Source: CAZZIZ01 sp964654535
GTDB lineage: Bacteria; Bacteroidota; Bacteroidia; Chitinophagales; UBA2359
DNA: 11,607 nucleotides
Assembly: GCA_964654535.1 (NCBI GenBank)
Contig: CAZZIZ010000110.1
Span: 1 to 11,607 of the forward strand
Direction of reading: 5' to 3'
In this document: in pieces, positions 1-6,595 of the stretch
How the letters are laid out: every line of letters starts with the position of its first letter
Numbering within the stretch: position 1 is the first letter of the stretch
Position numbers and translations under genes: made by a program
The notes under the pieces: model-generated
The model's database searches: none
What the model was told of the DNA's origin: nothing
Seen by the model: only the letters and a program-made list of their open reading frames with translations

Positions 1-49
1 GGGGCACGCCCAAATAGTTTTTCTGTCCAAACCATCAACTATCCCAAAC

Positions 50-81
50 AAAAAAAAGCCCCTCCATTGCTGGAGAGGCTT
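50..81 (-). terminator. Rho-independent terminator of the secG operon
   Basis: Read on the minus strand, a hairpin with 9-bp arms (57-65 AGCCCCTCC against 72-80 GGAGAGGCT, one G-U wobble) and a 6-nt loop is followed directly by a run of seven T (51-57 on the plus strand is all A). It lies about 20 nt after the secG stop codon and should end transcription of the five-gene operon. Stem, loop and U-tract are all visible in the sequence. Confidence 0.85.
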
Positions 82-102
82 CGAAAGCTTCTTTAATTTT
101 TT

Positions 103-405
103 CTAGTTCTCTTCTTCTTCGCCGATGGTTTTGATCAGCTCGGACTCTTGGGATCCTTGGCCGCTGTTCTTTGGCAAGAACGCATTTGAAATAAGGCTCA
201 GCGCTAAAAGTGCAATGGCCAAAGTCCAAGTTGCTTTTTCGAGGAAATCGGTTGTTTTCTGAACACCTCCCAGACTTCCGCCGCCTCCGCCGCCGAATCC
301 AGCTCCTAGTCCTCCACCCTTCGGGTTTTGAACAAGAACAACTAATCCTAGCAGAACGCAAACGATAACAATAAGTAGGGTGATGAACGTGTATAATCCA
401 GTCAT
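103..405 (-). CDS. secG: Preprotein translocase subunit SecG
   Basis: A 100-residue inner-membrane protein, the accessory subunit of the SecYEG channel that assists protein export. It has the SecG plan: a first membrane helix (about residues 5-26), a short loop with the family motif QNPKGGGLGAGFGG (26-39) followed by more glycines and SLGGVQKTTDFLEKAT, a second membrane helix (about 60-78), and an acidic tail ending EEEEN. The ATG lies 1 nt after the stop of the upstream TPR-like gene, so the two are surely cotranscribed. It is the last gene of the operon and is followed by a strong terminator. The glycine run (eight of nine residues in the loop) is longer than in proteobacterial SecG but ordinary for Bacteroidota. 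The family call rests on topology plus motif and is secure. Confidence 0.93.
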   Translation of the reverse strand: MTGLYTFITLLIVIVCVLLGLVVLVQNPKGGGLGAGFGGGGGGSLGGVQKTTDFLEKATWTLAIALLALSLISNAFLPKNSGQGSQESELIKTIGEEEEN

Positions 406-406
406 A

Positions 407-1402
407 TTAATCGCGGTTATTGAGGTTTACTATTTTTCGTGCAAAGAACGATATTTTATGAGGATAAATCAAGCCCAAGGCGCGATATACTTCAGCGGCC
501 TTTTCTGGGAAGCCCTGATCGGCGAAAATCTCTGCTAAAGCCTCGGAAACAGGTATAGATTCGCTATTTATGCTATTGTTGACCATTTGGTTTATGGTCT
601 TCTGACGGTCTCCTATTTCGTAACCCTGATGCTTATAGTTGTCTAAAAATGCATTGATTTGGGCCATATTCTCCTCTTTGGTCGAAAGTGGATTGAGCCT
701 TGCCTGGATATTCAAGTCTTGCTTATCCTTCTCGCGCTCCTCGAAATGCAGGCTCTTGGAGTAGGCATTTACTTTTGATTTGAGTTTTCTGAGTTCTTCA
801 GAGTCTTCGCTGAGTCGCTCAAACTTTGCTTGTTTCTTTAGTTCAATTTCTTGAAATGCGGCTATTTGTTCCTTGAGCTCTTCAGCATCTTCGCTGAGCT
901 TTTGAGTTTCGTTTTCTAAAACGCGCTTGATGTTTTCACGCATCTGCTCCTCGGTCAACTCGGGCTCTTCTCCTTTTACTTCTCTGAGATCGCGCTCTAC
1001 TTCCAGGCGACTTTCAATTATAGACTCGGTGGTAGTCTTGCGCGGTGTGAGCGGACGGATGAATTCTCTTTCTTTACGTAATTGATTGAGCTCTTGAATT
1101 ACAATATCTGCTATAGGGCTCATTACTTCTACCGGCGCTTCTGCCTCTATTACCGTGACGTTCTTTTCAGGACGCTCGAATATGAGATTGACCAGTTGCT
1201 CACGATTGGTAATATTCCACACTCTTTGCTCGAAGTTTTCGTCTCTAACTGCGTGCGCTTCTGCTCCTTGCTTTTTTATAATTAATAGTGGAATGGCTTT
1301 GAACAATGGGTACGCTTTCTCCCACTCCTGCAATTGACTTAGAGAGACCTGCTCGATTGCTTGATCGAGATTGTCATGACTTATAAACTCATTGAACTCC
1401 AT
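407..1402 (-). CDS. Coiled-coil protein with C-terminal TPR-like segment (conserved between lptE and secG)
   Basis: A 331-residue soluble protein with no signal peptide or membrane segment. Residues 1-45 look globular; about 100-235 is highly charged and helical (Glu/Lys/Arg rich) and probably forms a coiled coil; 284-328 (SEALAEIFADQGFPEKAAEV followed by YRALGLIYPHK) has the A/G-Y/F-P spacing of a tetratricopeptide helix pair. Within the coiled coil LSEDAEELK (169-177) recurs as LSEDSEELR (197-205), exactly 28 residues (four heptads) apart. From memory of Bacteroidota gene order, a TPR-like protein commonly sits between lptE and secG, which suggests a link to envelope assembly or export, but its function is unknown. 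It starts 22 nt after lptE, and secG begins 1 nt after its stop. The ATG at 1402 is the only good start. Confidence 0.82.
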   Translation of the reverse strand: MEFNEFISHDNLDQAIEQVSLSQLQEWEKAYPLFKAIPLLIIKKQGAEAHAVRDENFEQRVWNITNREQLVNLIFERPEKNVTVIEAEAPVEVMSPIADIVIQELNQLRKEREFIRPLTPRKTTTESIIESRLEVERDLREVKGEEPELTEEQMRENIKRVLENETQKLSEDAEELKEQIAAFQEIELKKQAKFERLSEDSEELRKLKSKVNAYSKSLHFEEREKDKQDLNIQARLNPLSTKEENMAQINAFLDNYKHQGYEIGDRQKTINQMVNNSINSESIPVSEALAEIFADQGFPEKAAEVYRALGLIYPHKISFFARKIVNLNNRD

Positions 1403-1424
1403 ACTTCTAAAATATCAATTTTCT

Positions 1425-1928
1425 CTACCAATCTATTAAAGCTCTATTAAATAAATCGTCGACCAACTGGTCCGATATCTCATCAACCAACTGATCCTCA
1501 ACGTCCTGAAGATTTACGTTTTGGTCGAAGTCTTGAAATCGGCTAAATGTTTCTGACCATTCTTCGTCCGTAATTCGATTGATGAAGTCTACTTTCAGCT
1601 TGATGGTCAAGCGACTAAGGGCCGCACGGTCGTCGCTACCAGCTGCTGCTGGTCGCACATAGTAGTCTATAACGCTGCCGCTGAACTCTATATCGCCATT
1701 TAGTGGCACTTGTTCCAGATCTGTCTCATTAATGAACTTGTCCTGCAGCTTTTCGTTCAACACTTGCTCAAGCACTGGCGTAACTTGTCGCGCTTTATTT
1801 GGAAAGTAGTTGATGGTAATGGTCTTGGTACTATCTGGAATGGAGACCCCACTAAAGGTGTAGATACCACATTGCGAAAAAAGCAGCGTAGCCGTAGCGA
1901 GTACAAAAATGAAAAGGGCTCTACTCAT
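1425..1928 (-). CDS. lptE: LPS assembly lipoprotein LptE (Bacteroidota type)
   Basis: A 167-residue exported protein predicted to be the outer-membrane lipoprotein partner of LptD, which places lipopolysaccharide in the outer leaflet. Residues 1-19 form a lipoprotein signal with Cys20 as the acylation site. The following CGIYTFSGVSIPDSTKTI matches the start of Bacteroidota LptE proteins (CGxYsFtGxSI). The rest alternates strands and helices (an amphipathic helix at about 48-65, strands near 80-120), and the acidic C-terminal helix is about 140-160, consistent with the LptE fold. The residue before Cys20 is Gln, unusual for a lipobox (normally Gly, Ala or Ser). Its ATG overlaps the end of the sigma-54 activator gene by 8 nt, indicating translational coupling. 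Synteny and N-terminal motif together give the call; sequence conservation in the family is low. Confidence 0.85.
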   Translation of the reverse strand: MSRALFIFVLATATLLFSQCGIYTFSGVSIPDSTKTITINYFPNKARQVTPVLEQVLNEKLQDKFINETDLEQVPLNGDIEFSGSVIDYYVRPAAAGSDDRAALSRLTIKLKVDFINRITDEEWSETFSRFQDFDQNVNLQDVEDQLVDEISDQLVDDLFNRALIDW

Positions 1929-3159
1929 TGATTTCGTATTCTTTTATCTTACGATAAAGAGTTCTTTCTGATATACCCAAATCTAGGGCAGCATCTTTTC
2001 TTCTGCCTCGATGTTTTTGGAGCGCTTTGATTATGAGCTCTTTCTCTTTTCCCGCTATAGAAAGCGATTCTTCGATTTCTTCGGTGGCTTGGTAAACGGG
2101 TTGACCCTGCGGCTGATTGATAATAAATGGTGCCGAGACATCTCCAACGATTGGTTTGCTACCTCCGTTTTGCATTTCCATTACATCGCGGAACATATCT
2201 TCTTGTAAGACGTCGGGTGAAACCGTTCCGTTTTGGATAAGCGCAAAAACAATCTTCTTCATTTCATTTAGATCTTTCCGCATATCGAAAAGCACTTTGT
2301 ATAAAATTTCTCGATCGCTGATGTCTCCTTTGCTTTCTTCCGTACCGTTTGAAAGTACGGGTAGATTATTGGTACGTGTAGCCTTGGGTAAATATTGCAG
2401 GACATCGTTTCTATCTAGGGTCTTCTTAAGACTCAAGACCGAAATTTGTTCGGAGAAGTTTTTTAGTTCTCTAATATTGCCCGGCCAAGCGTAGCTCTGC
2501 ACCATAGCTCTTGCTTCATCGTCTAAAACAATGGTCTCCGAATTGTGTTTTTCCGCGAAGTCACTGCTGAATTTGCGGAAGAGCTTATAGATATCTTCTC
2601 TTCGTTCGCGTAATGGCGGAACTTGTATCGGCACGGTACTCAACCTGTAGTACAAGTCTTCTCTAAACTTTCCTTTTTGGATAAGCGATAACAGGTCTTT
2701 GTTGGTAGCGGCTACTACGCGCACATCTGTTTTTTGTGTTTTACTAGAACCAACAGAAATAAACTCGCCACTCTCCAGTACACGTAACAATCTTGCTTGT
2801 GTACCCATTGGCATTTCACCTATTTCATCTAGGAAAATGGTGCCGCCATCTACTTCTTCGAAGTAACCTTTTCTACTGGATACTGCTCCAGTAAATGCTC
2901 CTTTTTCGTGACCAAATAACTCAGAGTCGATGGTTCCTTCCGGAATGGCGCCGCAGTTCACGGCAATGAACTTATTGTGCTTACGTGGACTTTGCTGATG
3001 TATGATCTGGCTGAAGACTTCCTTCCCTACTCCACTTTCTCCCGAAATGAGAATGGTGAGATTGGTTGGGGCAACACGTAAAGCGATGCTCAAAGCACCG
3101 TCGTATTTGTCGGAACCTCCGACAATTCCGTAACGTCTTTTTAAAGATTGCACATCCAT
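1921..3159 (-). CDS. Receiver-less sigma-54-dependent transcriptional activator
   Basis: A 412-residue bacterial enhancer-binding protein that remodels RNA polymerase-sigma-54 using ATP. It has no N-terminal receiver or sensor domain: the AAA+ domain begins almost at once. Walker A GESGVGKE is at 40-47, the sigma-54-contacting loop GAFTGA at 87-92, Walker B GGTIFLDE at 105-112, and REDLYYRLSTVPIQVPPLRE at 166-185 carries the arginine-finger region. A low-complexity linker (about 265-365) leads to a Fis-type helix-turn-helix at about 375-410 (KHRGRRKDAALDLGISERTL). I chose ATG at 3159, 1 nt after the miaB stop; a GTG at 3168 would add three residues and overlap miaB. With no input domain it is probably controlled by expression level or a partner protein. 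Such genes sit between miaB and lptE in many Bacteroidota; the regulon is not visible here. Confidence 0.92.
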   Translation of the reverse strand: MDVQSLKRRYGIVGGSDKYDGALSIALRVAPTNLTILISGESGVGKEVFSQIIHQQSPRKHNKFIAVNCGAIPEGTIDSELFGHEKGAFTGAVSSRKGYFEEVDGGTIFLDEIGEMPMGTQARLLRVLESGEFISVGSSKTQKTDVRVVAATNKDLLSLIQKGKFREDLYYRLSTVPIQVPPLRERREDIYKLFRKFSSDFAEKHNSETIVLDDEARAMVQSYAWPGNIRELKNFSEQISVLSLKKTLDRNDVLQYLPKATRTNNLPVLSNGTEESKGDISDREILYKVLFDMRKDLNEMKKIVFALIQNGTVSPDVLQEDMFRDVMEMQNGGSKPIVGDVSAPFIINQPQGQPVYQATEEIEESLSIAGKEKELIIKALQKHRGRRKDAALDLGISERTLYRKIKEYEINE

Positions 3160-3160
3160 C

Positions 3161-4612
3161 TTAGGCACTAATTGTTTCTACCCTTTCTCCTTTTAACGTA
3201 GATCCAGTGCAATCGTTCACTTTTACATAAACATATGTTCCTGCGACTGCTCCGGTTTTTGGAAAAACGACCTTTTTATTTTGATCAGTACGCCCTACCC
3301 ATTCCTGATCCGAGCGCTTTGAATTTTTTAGTATTAAAACCTTAAAGGTTTTTCCTATGTCGGCTTGATTTCTAAACAAAGCGTGTTCTCTTTGCTTGTC
3401 CACGACTTCCTGCAAGCGGCGCTTCTTTATTTCCAAGGACACATCGTCTTCATACTTTCTCGCGGCTAAAGTTCCTGGGCGCTCACTGTAGTAGTACGTG
3501 TAGGCCAAATCGTATTTCACAATATCCATAATGGATAAGGTTTCTTGATGTTGTTCTTCAGTCTCACCACAAAATCCGGTGATGATATCGGTAGAGATTC
3601 CGCAATCTGGAATAATGCGGCGTATTGCCTCCACACGCTCTAGGTACCATTCTCTGGTGTAGGTACGGTTCATGCGATCTAGCACTTCGCTGCTACCAGA
3701 TTGCACTGGCAGGTGAATGTAGTTGCAAACGTTTTCGTTTTCGGCGATGGCGTATAGCACATCGTCGGTAATATCTTTCGGATGCGAGGTTGAAAAGCGA
3801 ACACGTAAGTCGGGATGCACCTTGGCAACCATCCTCAACAAGTTGGCGAATGAAACGACTTCTTTGCTTTCTTCGTTCTCCCACTTATAAGAATCCACGT
3901 TTTGTCCCAACAAAGTTACTTCACGGTAACCGCGATCATATAAGTCTTGCGATTCCGCCACAATTGAAAAAGCATTTCTACTTCTTTCTCTTCCGCGTGT
4001 AAAAGGCACTACGCAGAAGGAACACATATTGTCACAGCCGCGCATAATAGAAACAAAAGCATTAATGCCTTCGGCATCTAAACGCACTGGACTGATGTCG
4101 GCGTAAGTTTCTTCTCTAGACAAAAGCACGTTGACTGCTTTTTGTCCACCATCTACTTCTGCTAGTAAGTTTGGAAGGTCTCTGTAGGCATCTGGGCCGC
4201 AGACGATATCAACCAATTTCTCTTCCTCTAGAAACTTTGTTTTTAAGCGCTCCGCCATACAACCCAATACTCCAATAACCGTGTTGTTTCTTTTCTTGGT
4301 ATCGCGAAAAGTAGTTAGACGTTGTCGCACGCGATCTTCAGCATTTTCTCTTATAGAACAGGTATTGATAAATATGGCGTTAGCTTTTTCGGAATCCTTG
4401 GTAAGCGAGTAGCCATTTTTATAAAGTACCGAGGCCACGATCTCGCTATCTGCAAAATTCATAGCGCAACCATAACTTTCTATATAGAAGGTCTTGGCTC
4501 CATCTTTTACTGGAATCATTTCATCATTTGACAACACCTCTCCCTGGCGTTCTTCGCCTAAAGGCTGATTGGAATGAAGCTCTAATGAATCGTTTTTTGT
4601 GTCCTGAAGCAT
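3161..4612 (-). CDS. miaB: tRNA-2-methylthio-N6-dimethylallyladenosine synthase MiaB
   Basis: A 483-residue radical SAM enzyme that adds a methylthio group to i6A37 of tRNAs reading UNN codons, a cytosolic step improving decoding. All expected parts are present: an N-terminal methylthiotransferase domain with the three cluster cysteines Cys49 (ESYGCAMNFADSE), Cys85 (NTCSIRENAEDR) and Cys118 (GCMAERL); the radical SAM CxxxCxxC at Cys193, Cys197 and Cys200 (RGCDNMCSFC, then VVPFTRGRERSR, the MiaB signature); and a C-terminal TRAM domain (about 415-478) for tRNA binding. The roughly 40 residues before the first strand exceed the E. coli form, as is common in Bacteroidota. It is the first gene of the operon; the promoter should lie in the repeat-rich stretch upstream, where TATCTTTA (minus strand, 4639-4646) is a weak -7-like match. 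No defect seen. Confidence 0.96.
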   Translation of the reverse strand: MLQDTKNDSLELHSNQPLGEERQGEVLSNDEMIPVKDGAKTFYIESYGCAMNFADSEIVASVLYKNGYSLTKDSEKANAIFINTCSIRENAEDRVRQRLTTFRDTKKRNNTVIGVLGCMAERLKTKFLEEEKLVDIVCGPDAYRDLPNLLAEVDGGQKAVNVLLSREETYADISPVRLDAEGINAFVSIMRGCDNMCSFCVVPFTRGRERSRNAFSIVAESQDLYDRGYREVTLLGQNVDSYKWENEESKEVVSFANLLRMVAKVHPDLRVRFSTSHPKDITDDVLYAIAENENVCNYIHLPVQSGSSEVLDRMNRTYTREWYLERVEAIRRIIPDCGISTDIITGFCGETEEQHQETLSIMDIVKYDLAYTYYYSERPGTLAARKYEDDVSLEIKKRRLQEVVDKQREHALFRNQADIGKTFKVLILKNSKRSDQEWVGRTDQNKKVVFPKTGAVAGTYVYVKVNDCTGSTLKGERVETISA

Positions 4613-4663
4613 TGATTATAGGCTGTTTCTAAGGGGCGTAAAGATAAGGCTTTTTGGAGATTT

Positions 4664-4678
4664 GTGACATTATGTCAC
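4664..4678. promoter_or_regulatory. Perfect palindrome upstream of miaB (possible operator)
   Basis: GTGACAT-T-ATGTCAC is a perfect inverted repeat with 7-bp arms and a single central base, 52 bp upstream of the miaB start codon. It resembles a regulator half-site pair (TGTGA...TCAC, Crp/Fnr-like), but the spacing is one base longer than the standard Crp site. A weak -7-like TATCTTTA on the minus strand lies about 18 bp downstream, so a bound protein here could act at the -33 region. Function is inferred only from symmetry and position. Confidence 0.4.
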
Positions 4679-4720
4679 CTCGTTCGAGCGTTTAATGCTT
4701 TGTCTGCTCTGCCTTTTTTG

Positions 4721-4816
4721 GTCTGAATCATGATGCGCAGGATTTTCGGGATGTACAGGATTTTTTTGTCTGAATCAGGATTTTCAAGATTAGAGGATTT
4801 ACTTGATTTTGATTTG
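4721..4816. repeat. Two tandem units of a GTCTGAATCA...CAGGATTTT repeat
   Basis: Two units of about 47-49 bp stand head to tail, both opening with GTCTGAATCA (4721-4730 and 4768-4777) and both filled with GGATTTTC / AGGATTT words. Read on the minus strand they give AATCCTGATTCAGACAAAAA-type wording, which I remember as a family of short interspersed sequences in many Bacteroidota genomes. The second unit has decayed (AAGATTAGAGGATTTACTTG). The tandem structure is visible; the family assignment is from memory. Confidence 0.6.
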
Positions 4817-4888
4817 CGCTTCCGTCCCCACTTAATGGTTTGTGACCCCACAAAGCATTGTTGCGAGAATCTAATCTACCGAGCGCTT

Positions 4889-4912
4889 TTGGTTCGTGCG
4901 GGCACGAACCAA
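4889..4912. repeat. Perfect 10-bp hairpin (GGTTCGTGC / GCACGAACC)
   Basis: TTGGTTCGTG (4889-4898) and CACGAACCAA (4903-4912) are perfect reverse complements around a CGGG loop. Neither side is followed by a T-run, so this is not a standard intrinsic terminator for ilvE, although such a stable stem could still protect or end its transcript. It lies among other repeat-like segments and may itself be a dispersed palindromic element. Confidence 0.55.
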
Positions 4913-4964
4913 TAAAAGAGAGTTAAGCAGAGTTGAATTACAAACGTTTTGAGGACGAGCACAC

Positions 4965-4991
4965 AGATTTCTCGGCTTCGCTCGAAATGAC
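4965..4991. repeat. Dispersed-repeat-like segment just after ilvE
   Basis: The segment runs from AGATTTCTCGGCTTCGCTCG to ATGAC. On the minus strand it reads GTCATTTCGAGCGAAGCCGA followed by GAAATCT, wording that I recall as a very common intergenic sequence in Bacteroidota. It starts 17 bp beyond the ilvE stop codon. Only one copy is in the window, so the repeat status rests on memory rather than on a local comparison. Confidence 0.45.
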
Positions 4992-5007
4992 TTTGGGGAC
5001 TTGCGGG

Positions 5008-6066
5008 CTAGGCCTTAACCGTCCAGTTGTAAGGATCCTCGTCCAAGCCTCTTTTAATCGCAATCAAACGTGCTTTTGCTTTCGCAGACCACTTGCGTGT
5101 TTCGACTGGTGGGAGCTCCATAGATTCCTCAAGGTTGCCAAGAGATTTTATTGGAATAATCGCAGCAGCAGTTCCGGTTCCGAAGCAGTCTTCTAGTTTA
5201 CCCGCTTTGTGGGCAGCCCAGAGTTCGTCGACAGAAACTTTACGTTCTTCTACTTTCAAACCTTCATCTTCCAACAACTGTATAACGCTAGCGCGGGTTA
5301 TTCCTTCGAGTATGTTTCCGTCTTTCGATGGAGTCACTACCACGCCGTCAATAATAAAGAAGACGTTCATCGTACCGATTTCTTGTACGTACTCATGGTC
5401 GTTTACGCTAGTCCATAAAACCTGGTCGAAGCCGTGTTTCTTCGCCAATTTGGTTGGCATTAAACTAGGCGCATAGTTTCCAGCGGCTTTCGCATCGCCA
5501 GTTCCGCCAGGAGCGGCTCTTATGTATTTGTCTTCTATGTAAACGCTTACCGGGTCGGAATAGTAGGGACCAACTGGGCAGCACATAATTACGAATCTAT
5601 AAGTATCGGCTATCTTCACCCCAACGTGCGCATCGGTCGCAAACATCAGAGGGCGTATATAAAGTGAACTACCTTCTGCAGTTGGAATCCAATCTTTATC
5701 CAAGCGTATCAGCTCCTTCAACCATTCTACAAATTCTGCTTCGGGTAAATTCGGCATCGCCAGGCGATCCGCCGTTTTGTTCATGCGGCGAAGGTTCATT
5801 TCTGGACGAAACAAAATAGGATTGCCATCTGGCCCCATCTCCGCTTTCATCCCTTCAAAAAAGCTCTGGCCATAGTGCAGCGCCGAAGTGGCTGGATGCA
5901 GAGACAGATTTTTCATCGGCGTAATCTTGCCTTCTTGCCATTTACCATCTTTATAGTCCATTACGAACATATGGTCCGTGAACTCACGACCAAATGGAAT
6001 ATTGTCTAAATCGACTTCTGAAAGTCTACTTTTTGTTACTCTTTCTACTATCATAGTTGCTGGCAT
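5008..6066 (-). CDS. ilvE: Branched-chain-amino-acid aminotransferase
   Basis: A 352-residue PLP enzyme (fold type IV, class II long form) that moves the amino group between glutamate and the 2-oxo acids of leucine, isoleucine and valine; cytosolic. The Schiff-base lysine is Lys193 in the motif GGTGDAKAAGNYAPSL (187-202). Also present are FFEGMKA (69-75), FRPEMNLRRMNKTADRLAMP (86-105), SLYIRPLMFATD (134-145), the EYVQEIGTMNVFF segment (about 228-240) and the phosphate-binding GTGTAA (about 297-302). Length and motifs match full-length family members. The ATG at 6066 is used; a second ATG at residue 5 is possible. It is transcribed alone, divergently from the psi-like gene, with 97 bp between them, and is separated from miaB downstream by 395 bp of repeats. 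Confidence 0.96.
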   Translation of the reverse strand: MPATMIVERVTKSRLSEVDLDNIPFGREFTDHMFVMDYKDGKWQEGKITPMKNLSLHPATSALHYGQSFFEGMKAEMGPDGNPILFRPEMNLRRMNKTADRLAMPNLPEAEFVEWLKELIRLDKDWIPTAEGSSLYIRPLMFATDAHVGVKIADTYRFVIMCCPVGPYYSDPVSVYIEDKYIRAAPGGTGDAKAAGNYAPSLMPTKLAKKHGFDQVLWTSVNDHEYVQEIGTMNVFFIIDGVVVTPSKDGNILEGITRASVIQLLEDEGLKVEERKVSVDELWAAHKAGKLEDCFGTGTAAAIIPIKSLGNLEESMELPPVETRKWSAKAKARLIAIKRGLDEDPYNWTVKA

Positions 6067-6087
6067 AGGAATAGGTGTTTAGGTTTG
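6057..6087 (+). promoter_or_regulatory. Bacteroidota-type promoter for the psi-like gene
   Basis: TTG at 6057-6059, a 20-bp spacer, then TAGGTTTG at 6080-6087, a full match to the Bacteroidota -7 consensus TAnnTTTG. The start site would be near 6092-6095, giving an untranslated leader of about 70 nt before the ATG at 6164. The -33 TTG lies inside the first codons of the divergent ilvE. The same TTG-N20-TAnnTTTG layout recurs before the ferredoxin gene, which supports both calls. Confidence 0.6.
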
Positions 6088-6163
6088 CGGAGCTCTCGGT
6101 TTTCAGCTCTATATTTACCGTGCTGCAAGATATTGATTTCACAGCCCATAAAGAAGCATCTAT

Positions 6164-6595
6164 ATGACAGAGTTTTTGCAAGAGGAAGAAATTTATCGAT
6201 TATCGGACCATAGGCTCAATATGCCTAAAGAAATCGTTGAAAATATCGACACTATTGTACTCTTAGACAAAGACTTAGGCGATGTACCCGAAGCAGTGTC
6301 TCGAGCCCTCCACAAGATGCTGGAAGTCATCGGCAAGCAAGATTCGTCGGAAATAGTAGGCCCCGATGATAAGTACCCATTCAGAGGCATCTTATCGAAA
6401 TGGGCGCCCAGCTATGTAATCGCCTTTGGACTCAGCCCCAAAATGCTCGACCTCAATATTGCCGCCAAACGCAACCAAATCATCCAATTCGAAAGTGAGA
6501 AATTACTTTTTGCCGAAGGCATAGAACTAATGAGCGATGGAGCAAAAAAGAAACAGCTCTGGCAAAATCTGCAAGTCCTATTTGAGTTGACTTAA
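6164..6595 (+). CDS. Conserved-type hypothetical protein, possible DNA polymerase III psi (HolD)-like subunit
   Basis: A 143-residue soluble protein that I do not recognise with certainty. Visible elements: a short N-terminal segment (1-28), a strand IVLLDKDL (31-38), a helix (42-58), a strand SYVIAFGLSP (83-92), then QIIQFESEKLLFAEGIELM (105-123) and a basic C-terminal helix KKKQLWQNLQVLF (128-140). By eye this order resembles E. coli HolD (RLVMVANDL, helix, SWRLG strand, VASPALTDL, ARAALWQQI), including the final basic-residue-LW helix. Psi links the clamp loader to SSB and chi, but identity is weak and this is a hypothesis. It has its own promoter (6057-6087), and its last 18 bp overlap the convergent acyl-CoA reductase gene. 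The ATG at 6164 fits the start of protein-like sequence. Confidence 0.8.
   Translation: MTEFLQEEEIYRLSDHRLNMPKEIVENIDTIVLLDKDLGDVPEAVSRALHKMLEVIGKQDSSEIVGPDDKYPFRGILSKWAPSYVIAFGLSPKMLDLNIAAKRNQIIQFESEKLLFAEGIELMSDGAKKKQLWQNLQVLFELT

Larger units (their letters stand above)
4613..5007. other. Gene-free, repeat-rich intergenic region between ilvE and miaB
   Basis: No convincing gene lies in these 395 bp; short open frames here lack any protein-like character. The stretch holds, in order, a 15-bp palindrome (4664-4678), two tandem GTCTGAATCA-headed units (4721-4816), a perfect hairpin (4889-4912) and a dispersed-repeat-like segment (4965-4991), each listed separately. It must also contain the miaB promoter and the 3' end of the ilvE transcript. 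No hairpin with a T-run that would make a standard ilvE terminator was found. Confidence 0.7.

Noticed and set aside
4721..4816. The tandem units considered as a small CRISPR array
   Set aside because: Only two units, the shared part is short and imperfect, there are no distinct spacers and no cas genes in the window.
4889..4912. The perfect hairpin considered as an intrinsic terminator of ilvE
   Set aside because: No T-run follows the stem on either strand, and it lies about 95 bp beyond the stop codon.
4730..4915. A 61-codon plus-strand frame between miaB and ilvE
   Set aside because: It is made of the tandem repeat and hairpin sequences and has no protein features.
5093..5476. A 127-codon plus-strand open frame
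   Set aside because: It is antisense to ilvE, whose motifs are unmistakable across the same stretch.
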